A stretch of 60,659 bases of DNA from Gemmataceae bacterium (GCA_009691845.1 SIAJ01000025.1:1-60659), one strand, 5' to 3'; numbered from the stretch's first letter, positions 18,304 through 28,193 are shown. Notes: generated by a model not told the origin, from the letters alone. Program-made: numbers and translations.

Positions 18304-18792
18304 TCAAACCCAATCGGGAGGCAGAAGCCAGAGCAGTTCGCCCGAGCCCTTTTCGACTTCATGACCGTCGACGCGGACTAACGCCACCGCTCCTTTGGAG
18401 AAGGCGATCTGGGCTTTCTTGCCACCGATGAGCCAGGCAGCAAATTCATTCAAATCCGGCCGATGACCTACGAGGGCGATCGCCCTGGCCGGGCGACTCG
18501 TCAATTTATCGGCAAGGTCCTTGTTGCTTCCACCGGGAGCAAGTTCCTCGCACGAAACGATTTGCTCACCTTGGAGGTTCCAGGCCGCGATCATCGGCTC
18601 CGCCGTCTGCTGGGTGCGAACTAGAGGGCTCACGAAAATCCGCTCAATCCGTGCCCCGCGAGCAGGCAGTGCCGTGGCGAGCCGCTGGGAATGTTTTCGG
18701 CCTGCTGCAGTGAGCGGCCGATCGAAGTCACCCGAAGTGCCACCCGTGCCGAGTTCGACGGCCTCGGAATGGCGAATGATGTAGATGTCCAA
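18304..18792 (-). CDS. sixA: SixA-like phosphohistidine phosphatase
   Basis: This is a small histidine phosphatase of the SixA branch. The catalytic RHSEA motif comes just after LDIYII (family RHGxA/RHAEA), followed by FDRPLTAAGRKHSQ, SPLVRTQQTAE and the second catalytic histidine in VGHRPDLNEF. The TTG at 18792 is chosen as the start because the fold begins there, giving 162 residues. An upstream GTG at 18864 would add 24 residues that have no family counterpart and no visible ribosome-binding site. SixA removes phosphate from histidine phosphotransfer or PTS proteins. The gene is divergent from typA with a shared intergenic region. Confidence 0.8.
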   Translation of the reverse strand: MDIYIIRHSEAVELGTGGTSGDFDRPLTAAGRKHSQRLATALPARGARIERIFVSPLVRTQQTAEPMIAAWNLQGEQIVSCEELAPGGSNKDLADKLTSRPARAIALVGHRPDLNEFAAWLIGGKKAQIAFSKGAVALVRVDGHEVEKGSGELLWLLPPDWV

Positions 18793-18927
18793 GGAGCCAC
18801 CAGTCGGGGTGAAGGTTCGGTGAAGCTCAATCGCGTGATCGTGCGACGGAATGCGTGCGATCACGTATACTGGATATTTGGTTTACGTTCTACGAACGCT
18901 CCTGACACTCTGGATTTTTGAGGACCA

Positions 18928-20763
18928 ATGCGCCGGACCGACATTCGCAATATCGCCGTCATTGCACACGTGGACCATGGCAAGACAACCATGGTCGATC
19001 AAATGCTACGCCAGTCCGGCTTGTTTCGCTCTGAGGAGTTGGACAAACTCCAAGGTGGGCAACATGGCCTAATCGTCGATTCGAACGACCTCGAACGCGA
19101 GCGCGGGATCACAATCCTCGCCAAGAACATCGCAATTCGCCTGGGGGACGTGAAGGTCAACCTGATGGACACGCCGGGCCACGCCGACTTCGGCGGCGAG
19201 GTCGAACGTATCCTTCAGATGGCCGACGGAGTGTTCCTTCTCGTTGATGCGGCCGAGGGTCCTTTGCCGCAAACGCGGTTCGTGCTCCGTAAAGCGTTCC
19301 AGCACGGTCTGAAGCCCGTGGTAGTGATTAACAAGATCGATCGGCCCGATTCCCGAATTGCCGAAGTCCATAACCTGGTATTCGACCTTTTTCTGGAACT
19401 CGGTGCGGACGATGTAACTCTGGATTTTCCGCTGATCTATTCTTCCGGAAAACATGGCATTGCCACGACGGACATGAGCGTCCCGGGCAAGAACCTCAAG
19501 CCGCTCTTTGATGCAATTCTCAACCATATCCCAGCACCCGAGGCGGATCCCAACGCCCCCCTCCAAATGCAGATTGTGTCGCTGGAATACAGCGATTACG
19601 TCGGTCGAATCGCGGTCGGCAAGATCAACCGCGGCACGATTCGCAAAGGCCAGAAGGTGGCCTTGTTGAAACAAAAGGATGGCAGACGTGTCGACGACAC
19701 AATCGTACAGGTGCTTGAGTACGATCGACTTGGCAAGAAGGAAACCGACGAACTGTATGCGGGCGACATTTGTGCGGTCGTCGGACTTGACGAGGCGGAT
19801 ATCGGCGACACGATCGCCGACTTTGACCAGCCGGAGGCGTTGCCTCCAATCGCCATCGACGAGCCGACGCTCGACATGGTGTTCCGCATCAACGATTCGC
19901 CGTTCACCGGTCAGGATGGCAAGCCGCTTACGAGCCGCGAACTACGCGATCGCCTCGATAAGGAATTGCAGCGGAACGTGGCTCTGCGAGTTCGCCCGAG
20001 CGAGGGTGGAGACCAGTACATCGTTTCAGGTCGGGGAATGTTACATCTCTCGATCCTGCTCGAAACCATGCGACGAGAGAACTCCGAGTTGTGCGTCGGC
20101 AAGCCTAAAGTCATCATCAAGGAAGTGAATGGCCAAAAGATGGAGCCAGTCGAATACCTGGTGATCGACGTGCCTCCGACGCATATCGGACCGGTGATGG
20201 CCCTGGTATTGGAACGACAGGGTCAGTGCATGAAAATGGAAAGCGGCGATGAACTCACGCATCTTGAGTTCATCATCCCCGCTCGCGGGTTGATCGGAAT
20301 GCGAAACCGGCTGATGACGGCCACGAGCGGCTTGGCAATCGTTCACCATAATTTCCACGAGTATCAACCGGTGAAGCCAGCCTTGGCGGGGCGGCAAAAC
20401 GGTGTGATGGTGGCAACCGAAACCGGGAAGGCCACGGGCTTCGCTCTGGAAACCTTGCAAGAGCGAGGCGTGTTGTTCGTAAGCCCGATGGAGCCGATCT
20501 ACGAGGGCCAACTCGTGGCAGAACATTGCCGCGAGAATGACTTGCCAGTGAACGCGGCCCGCGAGAAGAAGTTGACCAACATTCGCTCGGCGACAAGCGA
20601 AATCAAGACGGTGCTCAAGCTGCCGCGGAAGTTCGAACTCGAGGCGGCACTCGAGTACATCGAGGATGACGAGCTGGTCGAGATCACTCCAAAATCGGTA
20701 CGCTTGCGAAAGGCGTTTCTGAAGGAATCCGATCGAAAGAAAGCGGGCCGGAGCAAGGGCTGA
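18928..20763 (+). CDS. typA: ribosome-associated GTPase TypA/BipA
   Basis: This 611-residue translational GTPase of the EF-G/LepA class binds the ribosome and assists 50S assembly and stress growth. G-motifs are clear: G1 AHVDHGKTT at residues 11-19, the switch region with RERGITILAKN, G3 DTPGHADFGGEVER, and G4 NKIDRPDSR. Domains II, III and V follow (GRGMLHLSILLETMRRE), with the BipA-specific C-terminal region (GVMVATETGKATGFALETLQ cut here; RKKAGRSKG at the end). The length is that of the family. It is divergent from sixA. Confidence 0.96.
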   Translation: MRRTDIRNIAVIAHVDHGKTTMVDQMLRQSGLFRSEELDKLQGGQHGLIVDSNDLERERGITILAKNIAIRLGDVKVNLMDTPGHADFGGEVERILQMADGVFLLVDAAEGPLPQTRFVLRKAFQHGLKPVVVINKIDRPDSRIAEVHNLVFDLFLELGADDVTLDFPLIYSSGKHGIATTDMSVPGKNLKPLFDAILNHIPAPEADPNAPLQMQIVSLEYSDYVGRIAVGKINRGTIRKGQKVALLKQKDGRRVDDTIVQVLEYDRLGKKETDELYAGDICAVVGLDEADIGDTIADFDQPEALPPIAIDEPTLDMVFRINDSPFTGQDGKPLTSRELRDRLDKELQRNVALRVRPSEGGDQYIVSGRGMLHLSILLETMRRENSELCVGKPKVIIKEVNGQKMEPVEYLVIDVPPTHIGPVMALVLERQGQCMKMESGDELTHLEFIIPARGLIGMRNRLMTATSGLAIVHHNFHEYQPVKPALAGRQNGVMVATETGKATGFALETLQERGVLFVSPMEPIYEGQLVAEHCRENDLPVNAAREKKLTNIRSATSEIKTVLKLPRKFELEAALEYIEDDELVEITPKSVRLRKAFLKESDRKKAGRSKG

Positions 20764-20877
20764 GCAAATCACTCGCGATTCTTGCTGAAGAACGTGCGAT
20801 TGCGATGGTCAATCATCGAAATCGCACGTTCGAGCCTCAACCTGAACCCGTTTGCTCTGTGCATTCTCCGTGTCGCT

Positions 20878-22800
20878 ATGGACTCTCATACCCTCAATCT
20901 CCTCGAATTCGACAAAGTCCGCAACCTGCTTGCGGAGCAGGCGTCCACATCCATGGGCGCCGAACTGGCTCGGCAGGTTCAACCTTCACGGGATGTCACG
21001 AAGATTCGGGAGCAGCTTGCGCTCGTCTCGGAGATGGCCGAAGCCTTGCTGGCCAACCAGGCCCCGCCGTTCGGCGGTGTCCACGATATCCGCATGGTCG
21101 TCCGCCGGGCCGCAATTGGCACGATGCTCACCGCCGAGGAACTTCTCTTGGTGGCCGAGACCCTGATTGCAACCGGAACGTTTTACCGCTACCGCATGAG
21201 GCTCGATGGCAAGCTGACGCGTTTAATCGAGATGCTTGCCCCGATTGAAGACCTCGGCCCGGTCGGAAAAACTATCACGGGCACCATTGATGGCCGGGGG
21301 CACGTGAAAGATTCCGCGAGCCCAGAACTGGCTGAAGTTCGGCAAAAACTGGCGGCGATTGATGAGCGCGTTCAAAACGTGATCAAACGACTCCTGCGTG
21401 ATCCGCAACTCCGTGCAATTCTTCGATACGGGAATGCCACGGTGAATGGCGATCATTACGTGCTTCCCGTCGCCGCAAACCATCGGACGAAAATACCTGG
21501 AGTCGTCCATCGCACGAGCAGCACCGGCGAGACCGTATTCATTGAACCAGCAGCAGTGGCATCCCTCTCCGCGGAGCGGACAGTCCTCAAGGGAGAAGAG
21601 GATCGCGAAGTCCGGCGAATTCTGCGCAAACTAAGTGCGGAGATTGGCCGCTGGTCGAGGCACATCGAAGGGGCAATGAACGCGATCGCGTTAACCGATC
21701 TCGTCAACGCCAAGGCCCGTTTTGCTCGCGAATTCAACATGTACGCCCCTGAAGTGAATACCGAAGGCCGGCTCTGGCTTCGCTCGGCTAGGCATCCATT
21801 GCTCGAACATCTCTTCCGCAACGACCCGCCTGTCCGCGAATCTAAAAAAACCGAACGAAGAGTCGAACCAATTGAAATACGATTGGGCGTCGGCTTCAAC
21901 ATGTTGGTGATTACCGGTCCAAACACCGGCGGAAAAACGGTCACGCTGAAGACAACCGGCCTGCTCTCGGTCATGGCTCAGAGCGGCATGCACATCCCGG
22001 CCGGCGAGGGGAGCACGGTCCCGGTGTGGTCGCACGTGCTCGCAGATATCGGCGACGAGCAAAGCCTGGAGCAATCGCTCAGCACGTTCAGCTCGCACAT
22101 TTCGCGAATTGCGACGATCTTCGCCACGGTCGACGAACATAGCCTCGTGTTGCTAGACGAACTCGGATCGGGCACGGACCCCACCGAAGGGGCCGCCCTG
22201 GGTCGGGCGATTCTGGATCAACTCGACAAAGTTGGCTGCCGGGCAATCGTAACCACACACCTGGGGGATCTGAAAACCTACGCCTTCTCGAACGACCGGG
22301 CCGAGAACGGTGCCGTGGAGTTTGATCTCGAAACTCTCCGGCCGACATATCGCCTACACATTGGCCAATTCGGCATGAGCAACGCGTTACGAATCGCCCG
22401 GCGATTGAAGTTGCCTAAGGAACTACTGCAACGAGCCAGGAAATACCTCAAACGCCGACAGGGAAAGACTGGCGAACTTTCTCGCCTGCAACAACTCCGC
22501 GAGGAAGCCGAGAAAGCCCGCACGGAAGCACTGGCTCGCCAACACGAGGCCGACCGGCAACGCGAGGACTACGAACAACGACTGGCCGACCTGGAGAAGA
22601 GACAAGTCGAGAACGCAAAGCTCAACGAATGGCGATCACGGCTACAAGTTGGTGATTCGGCATGGTCACCCAAGTTCGGCAAGCAAGGGAAAATTGCCCG
22701 TGTGAACCAGGCCAAGGGAACGCTTTTTCTGAGCATCGGCATCGGCCAATGGGAAGTGTTTCTGAACGAAGTCTTGCCCGAAGAGCCCAAGACCACTTGA
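20878..22800 (+). CDS. mutS2: MutS2-family ATPase lacking the Smr nuclease domain
   Basis: The ATG at 20878 (MDSHTLNLLEFDKVRNLL) is chosen because it gives the canonical MutS2 start; the open frame continues upstream without family similarity. The product has 640 residues. The core and clamp helices are followed by the ATPase domain: Walker A TGPNTGGKTVTLKT near residue 347, and Walker B SLVLLDELGSGTDPTEGA. A long coiled coil comes next (ARTEALARQHEADRQREDY), then a short beta-domain ending EVFLNEVLPEEPKTT. Typical MutS2 proteins have about 780 residues with a C-terminal Smr endonuclease domain; that domain is absent and no piece of it follows. MutS2 acts on recombination intermediates or on stalled, collided ribosomes, so this version may bind and split without nicking. 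Confidence 0.9.
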   Translation: MDSHTLNLLEFDKVRNLLAEQASTSMGAELARQVQPSRDVTKIREQLALVSEMAEALLANQAPPFGGVHDIRMVVRRAAIGTMLTAEELLLVAETLIATGTFYRYRMRLDGKLTRLIEMLAPIEDLGPVGKTITGTIDGRGHVKDSASPELAEVRQKLAAIDERVQNVIKRLLRDPQLRAILRYGNATVNGDHYVLPVAANHRTKIPGVVHRTSSTGETVFIEPAAVASLSAERTVLKGEEDREVRRILRKLSAEIGRWSRHIEGAMNAIALTDLVNAKARFAREFNMYAPEVNTEGRLWLRSARHPLLEHLFRNDPPVRESKKTERRVEPIEIRLGVGFNMLVITGPNTGGKTVTLKTTGLLSVMAQSGMHIPAGEGSTVPVWSHVLADIGDEQSLEQSLSTFSSHISRIATIFATVDEHSLVLLDELGSGTDPTEGAALGRAILDQLDKVGCRAIVTTHLGDLKTYAFSNDRAENGAVEFDLETLRPTYRLHIGQFGMSNALRIARRLKLPKELLQRARKYLKRRQGKTGELSRLQQLREEAEKARTEALARQHEADRQREDYEQRLADLEKRQVENAKLNEWRSRLQVGDSAWSPKFGKQGKIARVNQAKGTLFLSIGIGQWEVFLNEVLPEEPKTT

Positions 22801-22928
22801 TCGTTGGACGCTCTGCGGCGATTCGAGCAGCGCCTCCTCCCCCTGGGGATAACATGTCATGAGGCATCCTGTCACATTGTCCCGGCCCGCCGGGACGGAC
22901 AGATCGTTCGACGCAGAGCGTCAAACGA
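22801..22928. repeat. compound inverted-repeat element
   Basis: The outer arms at 22801-22817 and 22912-22928 are complementary over 16 of 17 bases (core GACGCTCTGCG). Inside lies a second hairpin (GTCCCGG 22879-22885 with CCGGGAC 22890-22896). The element begins immediately after the mutS2 stop codon and has no coding content. It looks like a small non-autonomous repeat (MITE- or REP-like). Confidence 0.6.
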
Positions 22929-22954
22929 CGAGACACTCTCCTGGAAGGCGATCC

Positions 22955-23869
22955 ATGAATCATTCCGTTTCTCGTCGTGAAATGTTGGCGGCCGGGGCTG
23001 CTGTCGCGGTCACTGGTTTAGCCACAGCACAGGAAAAAAAGCCCATCATGAATAATCGCATTAAGCACTCGATCTGCTCGTGGTGTTTTACATCGGCGGG
23101 CGAAAAATGGTCGCTCGATAAGCTCTGCGAAGTCACCAAGGAACTCGGCGTCACTTCGGTGGAGATAGTGACTCCCGACCAATTCGGGTCCTTGACAAAG
23201 CACGGGTTAACCTGTGCGATTTCCTCGAACACTATGCCCGGCGTATTCAAGACCGGCTTCAACAACACCAAGTATCACGACGAACTCGTGGAGCGAACCA
23301 GCAAGGTAATCGACGGTTGTGCCGAGTTCGGCTGCAAAAGCGTCATTGCATTTTCCGGTTACAAATGGAAGAATCCTAACGATCCCAAGAGCGGCGAGAT
23401 TTCCTTGGCCGAGGGAGCCGAGAACTGCGTGAAAGGTTTGAAGCGGCTGGCAGTACACGCCGAGAAAAAGGGCGTGACCGTCTGCATCGAGCATCTGAAT
23501 ACCCGCGACGACAGCCATCCGATGAAGGGGCATCCCGGCTATCAAGGCGACGACCTCGATTGGCTCGCGAAGATCGTTCGCGATGTCGGCTCGCCCCGCG
23601 TGAAGTTGCTCTTCGATATCTACCACGTGCAGATCATGCACGGCGACGTGATCCGACGATTGGAGCAATGCAAAGACATCATCGGCCACATTCACACGGC
23701 CGGGAATCCAGGTCGAGGCGAGTTGGACGACACGCAGGAAATCAACTACCCGCCGATCATGAAGAAACTGCTCGCCATCAAGTACGAGGGCTTCGTTGGC
23801 CAGGAATTCATTCCAACGCGTGACCCGAAGGCGGGGCTAATCGAAGCACTGCGGGTTTGCGATGTGTGA
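22955..23869 (+). CDS. Tat-exported sugar phosphate isomerase/epimerase-like (TIM barrel) protein
   Basis: This 304-residue protein starts at ATG 22955, after GGAAGG. It has a twin-arginine-type signal (SRREMLAAGAAVAVTGLATA). The mature part matches the xylose-isomerase-like TIM-barrel family (AP endonuclease family 2), close to hydroxypyruvate isomerases: KHSICSWCF, VTSVEIVTPDQF, VTVCIEHLNTRDD with a likely metal/catalytic Glu, VKLLFDIYHVQIMHGD with metal-binding Asp and His, IGHIHTAGNPGRGEL, and the final FVGQEFIPTRDP with the second catalytic Glu. All the usual catalytic/metal positions seem present. The sugar substrate is unknown. Exported members of this family are common in planctomycetes. 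A strong terminator follows. Confidence 0.85.
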   Translation: MNHSVSRREMLAAGAAVAVTGLATAQEKKPIMNNRIKHSICSWCFTSAGEKWSLDKLCEVTKELGVTSVEIVTPDQFGSLTKHGLTCAISSNTMPGVFKTGFNNTKYHDELVERTSKVIDGCAEFGCKSVIAFSGYKWKNPNDPKSGEISLAEGAENCVKGLKRLAVHAEKKGVTVCIEHLNTRDDSHPMKGHPGYQGDDLDWLAKIVRDVGSPRVKLLFDIYHVQIMHGDVIRRLEQCKDIIGHIHTAGNPGRGELDDTQEINYPPIMKKLLAIKYEGFVGQEFIPTRDPKAGLIEALRVCDV

Positions 23870-23875
23870 ATGAGC

Positions 23876-23905
23876 AAAGCCCAGCGACAGCCGTCGCTGG
23901 GCTTT
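23876..23905. terminator. bidirectional terminator hairpin
   Basis: The perfect 13-base arms AAAGCCCAGCGAC (23876-23888) and GTCGCTGGGCTTT (23893-23905) enclose a 4-base loop. The hairpin lies 7 bases after the isomerase stop codon and reaches the stop codon of the convergent gene. A/T-rich outer ends give short U-tracts in both directions. Confidence 0.8.
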
Positions 23906-25001
23906 AATTCGTTCGACGCCCCACCCCGAACTGGTCGCCTGTCTTGGTTGGCTTGCCACTCTTCCAGTGAACTTCGACCATCTTTTCGCTGTGTACAGGG
24001 CGATCCTTCTCATCCTTCAGGCCCGTAACGATCTTCTTGCTGGCGACTTCAATCACGTCGCCCGTGGAAGGGTAGGCATAAACTCCGTCGAGGCTGAAAG
24101 TGATCCAGCCTGGCTGTTCGCGGACGGCAAGGCTCTTGATTTGCCTGGGAGGCATCACCGTGTTATCGAAAACGTGGACCTGTTGATTGGCCCCATCCAC
24201 AACCCACACTTCTTTCTCTTCTGGAGTCAGTCCGATCCCGTGGCTCGGGCATCCATGGCGCTTGACGGCCCCCTTCTTGAAGCCGTCCACTTCTACGCGA
24301 TGTAGTTTCTTTCCGGTCTTCAAGTCGCCAATCTCGAAGCCGAGGCACTCGTTAATATTTACGTAAACCAGGCTTTGAGAGCCGTTAACAGTGAACGGCC
24401 GAATGGAGGCCGAGAAAGGCCCAACCGTACCGAGTACCTTGTGCGTCTTCGTGTCGGCCACTGTCAGCAGATTGGACTTTAGCCCGGCAAGATACATTCG
24501 CGAGCCATCGAGCCCAACCACGGTGTTGTGGGCACCGTTCTTTGGTTCGACTGTGGCGAGGACGTCGCCGTTCTGGGCATCGATCACGTTCCAGATGTCC
24601 TTCTCGAATGAAGGGACATACAGGACTTTGCCATCCGGCGTCATCGACATACGGTCGCAGCCCTGTGGCAACTTTTTTTCCCACAGGGTTTTCTCGCTGA
24701 GCATGTCCACACAGTAGAGCTTCTTCGGCGTGGTGAAATAGACTCGGCCCGTGATCGCGGAGGCACAAACGCCTTTCACGTTGTCGGGTTTCTCGTCACG
24801 GCTGTGTTGCGTCTCAATTCGCTTGACGAACTTGTGGTCGTGGTCGATATCAAAGATCAGGATGCCGGCCCCGCCGAATTCGAGGTAGTTGCGAATGCCC
24901 GGACAGGCCACATAGAGGTAGCGTCCATCTGGCAATCCCTCGGCAAAAACCGAAGGCACTATCAGGAATAGTACGGCGAGCGTAGAATAAACCTGTCGCA
25001 T
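23904..25001 (-). CDS. secreted YncE/YVTN-type beta-propeller protein
   Basis: This 365-residue protein has a signal peptide (MRQVYSTLAVLFLIVPSVFA). The rest is built of repeating beta-blades: DGRYLYVACPG, GRVYFTTPKKLYCVDM, DGKVLYVPSFEKDIWNVIDA, GSRMYLAGLKSNLLTVAD, QSLVYVNINECLGFEIGD, EKEVWVVDGANQQVHVFD and DGVYAYPSTGDVIEVAS, which makes about seven blades. This is the YncE-like surface/periplasmic propeller class. Ligand or role is unknown; such proteins commonly bind partners. It is convergent with the isomerase-like gene. Confidence 0.85.
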   Translation of the reverse strand: MRQVYSTLAVLFLIVPSVFAEGLPDGRYLYVACPGIRNYLEFGGAGILIFDIDHDHKFVKRIETQHSRDEKPDNVKGVCASAITGRVYFTTPKKLYCVDMLSEKTLWEKKLPQGCDRMSMTPDGKVLYVPSFEKDIWNVIDAQNGDVLATVEPKNGAHNTVVGLDGSRMYLAGLKSNLLTVADTKTHKVLGTVGPFSASIRPFTVNGSQSLVYVNINECLGFEIGDLKTGKKLHRVEVDGFKKGAVKRHGCPSHGIGLTPEEKEVWVVDGANQQVHVFDNTVMPPRQIKSLAVREQPGWITFSLDGVYAYPSTGDVIEVASKKIVTGLKDEKDRPVHSEKMVEVHWKSGKPTKTGDQFGVGRRTN

Positions 25002-25077
25002 AATCTCGATTCCACTTGAACGGACGATCCGAGACGGACTATCTTACATCCCCACCTGCCTCCCACCCTCAAGGCCG

Positions 25078-28000
25078 ATGAAACTTCTCTCCCTTGCCGC
25101 CGTCTTAGTTCTTGCCACCTTATGTGCTGCTCATGCTCCTGTTGAGAAGGACCATGCCGAGAAGATGGCACGTGGCACGGACATTTTCAAGAAGCACGTT
25201 CGCCCCGTTTTGATCACACAGTGCCTGAGGTGCCACGGCGGGGCCAAGACTGAAGGCGAACTGGATATCACCGATCGCGATCGGATTCTCAAGGGGGGCG
25301 ATCATGGTGCCGCGTTCGTGGCCGGCGAGCCGAAGAAGAGCCTGCTTATCCTGATGCTTACGCATGAGAAGAAGCCGGGCATGCCGTACAAGGAGGCGAA
25401 ACTTTCGGACGAAATGGTTCGCCACTTCGCGGCCTGGATTGAGAATGGAGCCCCTTACGATTCGCCACTCGTGGATCGCAAAGGTGCCGCATCCTGGATC
25501 GAGAAGAAAGTTCTGCCGGAAGCTCGACAACACTGGGCCTATCAGCCTCTAAAGATCGCGCCGTTGCCCACGGTAAAGGACGGCAAATGGATCAAGACCG
25601 ATGTCGATCGCTACATTCTCGCCAAGCTGGAAGAGAAGAGGATCGCGGCCAATTCTGCGGCGACCAAGCGGGCAATTATTCGGCGAGTCTATTTCGATCT
25701 CATCGGCCTACCTCCGCCGCCTGAAGAAGTCGATGCATTCCAGAAAGACAATTCGCCGGAGGCTCTGGCGAAGGTCGTCGATCGTTTGCTCGATTCACCT
25801 CGCTACGGCGAACGCTGGGCGCGGCACTGGCTCGACCTCGCTCGATTCGCGGAATCGCACGGATTCGAGCACGACTACGATCGACTCTCGGCGTATCACT
25901 ATCGCGATTTCGTGATCAAGGCCCTTAACCAGGGCATGCCGTATTCGACGTTTGTGAAGTGGCAACTTGCCGGCGACGAGATCGCACCGAACGACACACT
26001 CGCCCAGATGGCAACCGGCTTCCTCGCGGCAGGCGTTCATTCCACGCAAATCACAAAGAACGAAGTCGAGAAGCATCGGTACGACGAACTCGACGACATG
26101 CTAAGCACGACGACGACGGCCATGCTCGGACTTACGGTAGGCTGTGCTCGCTGCCACGACCATAAGTTCGATGCCTTTCCACAAGCCGATTACTACCGAA
26201 TGCTCTCCACGTTCACGGCCACGGTCCGGCATGAAGCGAACCTGGACATCGACCCGGCAGGCTACCGAACGGCACTCGCCAATCACGAAGTGGAACGCGC
26301 CCCTCTACTCAAGACACTCGCCGACTACGAGGCCAAGGAACTCGGTTCGCGTTTCGTGGAATGGGAAAAGACTCAGGCCGGCCGGCCGATCCCACCAACC
26401 TGGGTGATCGCGAACATCTCCAAGATGAATTCGCTTGGTGGCGCAACGCTCACAAAGAAGGACGATGGCAGTGTGATGGTCACCGGCACCAATCCGCCTA
26501 AAGAGACGCTAATCTACACGCTCGAAACCGAATTGAAAGGCGTTACGGGCATTCGCATCGAGGCGATCAAGGACCCATCCCTCATCAAGAATGGCCCAGG
26601 TCGGGCGGCGAACGGGAATTTCTGCCTGACCGACGTCGTCGTAGCTGCCTCGCCCAAGGGAGGCAAGGGCGAGATCATCAAACTCAAGAATCCACGTTCA
26701 ACGTTCGATCAGAAAGGACTGGGCGTCGCCACCGCGATTGACGGTGATCCGAATAGCACCGGGTGGGCAATCGATCCGCAGTTTGGCTTCGATCATGCTG
26801 CAACCTTCGAATTCGAGAAGCCCATTGGGGGGGACGGGACCACTTTGATCACTATCACGCTCCGCTTCAACAACAACGTAGGCCACGGCATGGGCCGCCC
26901 GCGACTCTCGCTCACGAACTCCAGGGAACCCCTCGATCCAACGAAGACCGGTGTCAGTGAAGCCGTTCAGAAAGCCGTTGATACCCCTGCTGACAAACGA
27001 ACTTCCGAGCAGAAATCGCTACTGCTGGCACGATTCAAAACGCTCGATGCCGGCTGGCAAAAGCTCGACAAGCAGATGAAGGATCATGCGGCGAAAGCCC
27101 CTAAGCCGAACGTGGTGAAGGCCCTGACCTCGTCCGAAGGTGTGGCGGCCGTGCGCTTGCACACGCAGGGTGAAGATGTGTTGAAGGAGACGCACTTTCT
27201 CCGGCGTGGTGATCCGAACCAGAAAGAGGGCTCGGCTCCAATGGGTTTTTTGCAGGTTCTGCAAGCGGACCCGAACCGCTGGAAGAAAGAATCACCCAAG
27301 GATTCGAAACTCTCGTATCGTCGGAGCGCTTTCGCGGACTGGATTACGGACGTGGACAATGGAGCCGGGACACTCCTGGCCCGCGTTATCGTCAATCGCC
27401 TTTGGCAGCACCACATGGGAGGTGGCATCGTGGCAACGCCGAGCGATTTCGGCATTCGCGGCGAACGGCCGACGCATCCTGAGTTGCTCGATTATCTGGC
27501 GAACGAACTCATCCACAACGGCTGGAAACTGAAGCCGATTCACAAGCTGATCGTGATGAGTGCCACGTATCAAACTGCTTCAACGAAGGATGAGTCGAAG
27601 GTAATCCTCGATCGTGACAACCGATTGTTCTGGCATCGGCCGGCACAACGGCTCGACGCCGAGACGATTCGCGATTCGCTTTTGTTCATCGGCGGCCAAC
27701 TCGACGAGAAGATGTACGGCCCCGGCACGCTCGATGAAGCAAGCAAGCGACGAAGCATCTACTTTACGATGAAGCGAAGCAAGCTGATCCCGATGCTGGT
27801 GATCTTTGATGCTCCCGACGGCACAGTAGGCGTCGGCGAGCGAACGAGCACGACGGTGGCTCCACAAGCTCTGCTGATGATGAATAACCCCCAGGTGCGC
27901 TCGTGGACGAAGGGCCTGGCCATGCGTGCCGGCACGGACGCGAAGTCGCCCGAGGAAGCGATCCATCGCGTATACCGAATTTCACTTTCGCGCGATGCGA

Positions 28001-28143
28001 CAACGGAGGAACTCGCAGATGGCTTGGCCTTCCTGAAAACGCAGGAGGCCAGCTACAAAGACAAAGCGAACGCGAAGCATCTGGCATTCGCGGACTACTG
28101 TCAGGTAGTGATGTGTTTGAATGAATTGGTGTATGTGGAGTGA
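25078..28143 (+). CDS. planctomycete cytochrome c / DUF1549 / DUF1553 secreted protein (second copy)
   Basis: This 1021-residue paralogue of the gene at 11356 has a signal peptide (MKLLSLAAVLVLATLCAAHA). The first heme motif CLRCH is at residues 49-53 (KHVRPVLITQC before it). The DUF1549 region includes FDLIGLPPPPEEVDAF and YGERWARHWLDLARFAES, with a second motif CARCH at 356-360. A middle beta-rich insert (about 440-620: TLIYTLETELKGVTGIRIEA, STGWAIDPQFGF) replaces the jelly-roll of the other copy. The C-terminal DUF1553 region contains LLARVIVNRLWQHHMGGGI and STTVAPQALLMMNNP. The stop codon lies 50 bases before the partner DUF1501 start. Function is not known experimentally. Confidence 0.92.
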   Translation: MKLLSLAAVLVLATLCAAHAPVEKDHAEKMARGTDIFKKHVRPVLITQCLRCHGGAKTEGELDITDRDRILKGGDHGAAFVAGEPKKSLLILMLTHEKKPGMPYKEAKLSDEMVRHFAAWIENGAPYDSPLVDRKGAASWIEKKVLPEARQHWAYQPLKIAPLPTVKDGKWIKTDVDRYILAKLEEKRIAANSAATKRAIIRRVYFDLIGLPPPPEEVDAFQKDNSPEALAKVVDRLLDSPRYGERWARHWLDLARFAESHGFEHDYDRLSAYHYRDFVIKALNQGMPYSTFVKWQLAGDEIAPNDTLAQMATGFLAAGVHSTQITKNEVEKHRYDELDDMLSTTTTAMLGLTVGCARCHDHKFDAFPQADYYRMLSTFTATVRHEANLDIDPAGYRTALANHEVERAPLLKTLADYEAKELGSRFVEWEKTQAGRPIPPTWVIANISKMNSLGGATLTKKDDGSVMVTGTNPPKETLIYTLETELKGVTGIRIEAIKDPSLIKNGPGRAANGNFCLTDVVVAASPKGGKGEIIKLKNPRSTFDQKGLGVATAIDGDPNSTGWAIDPQFGFDHAATFEFEKPIGGDGTTLITITLRFNNNVGHGMGRPRLSLTNSREPLDPTKTGVSEAVQKAVDTPADKRTSEQKSLLLARFKTLDAGWQKLDKQMKDHAAKAPKPNVVKALTSSEGVAAVRLHTQGEDVLKETHFLRRGDPNQKEGSAPMGFLQVLQADPNRWKKESPKDSKLSYRRSAFADWITDVDNGAGTLLARVIVNRLWQHHMGGGIVATPSDFGIRGERPTHPELLDYLANELIHNGWKLKPIHKLIVMSATYQTASTKDESKVILDRDNRLFWHRPAQRLDAETIRDSLLFIGGQLDEKMYGPGTLDEASKRRSIYFTMKRSKLIPMLVIFDAPDGTVGVGERTSTTVAPQALLMMNNPQVRSWTKGLAMRAGTDAKSPEEAIHRVYRISLSRDATTEELADGLAFLKTQEASYKDKANAKHLAFADYCQVVMCLNELVYVE

Positions 28144-28193
28144 GGATCGTGAACTTTGGACGAAACGATGATTTTCCGACATTTGGAGTCTAC

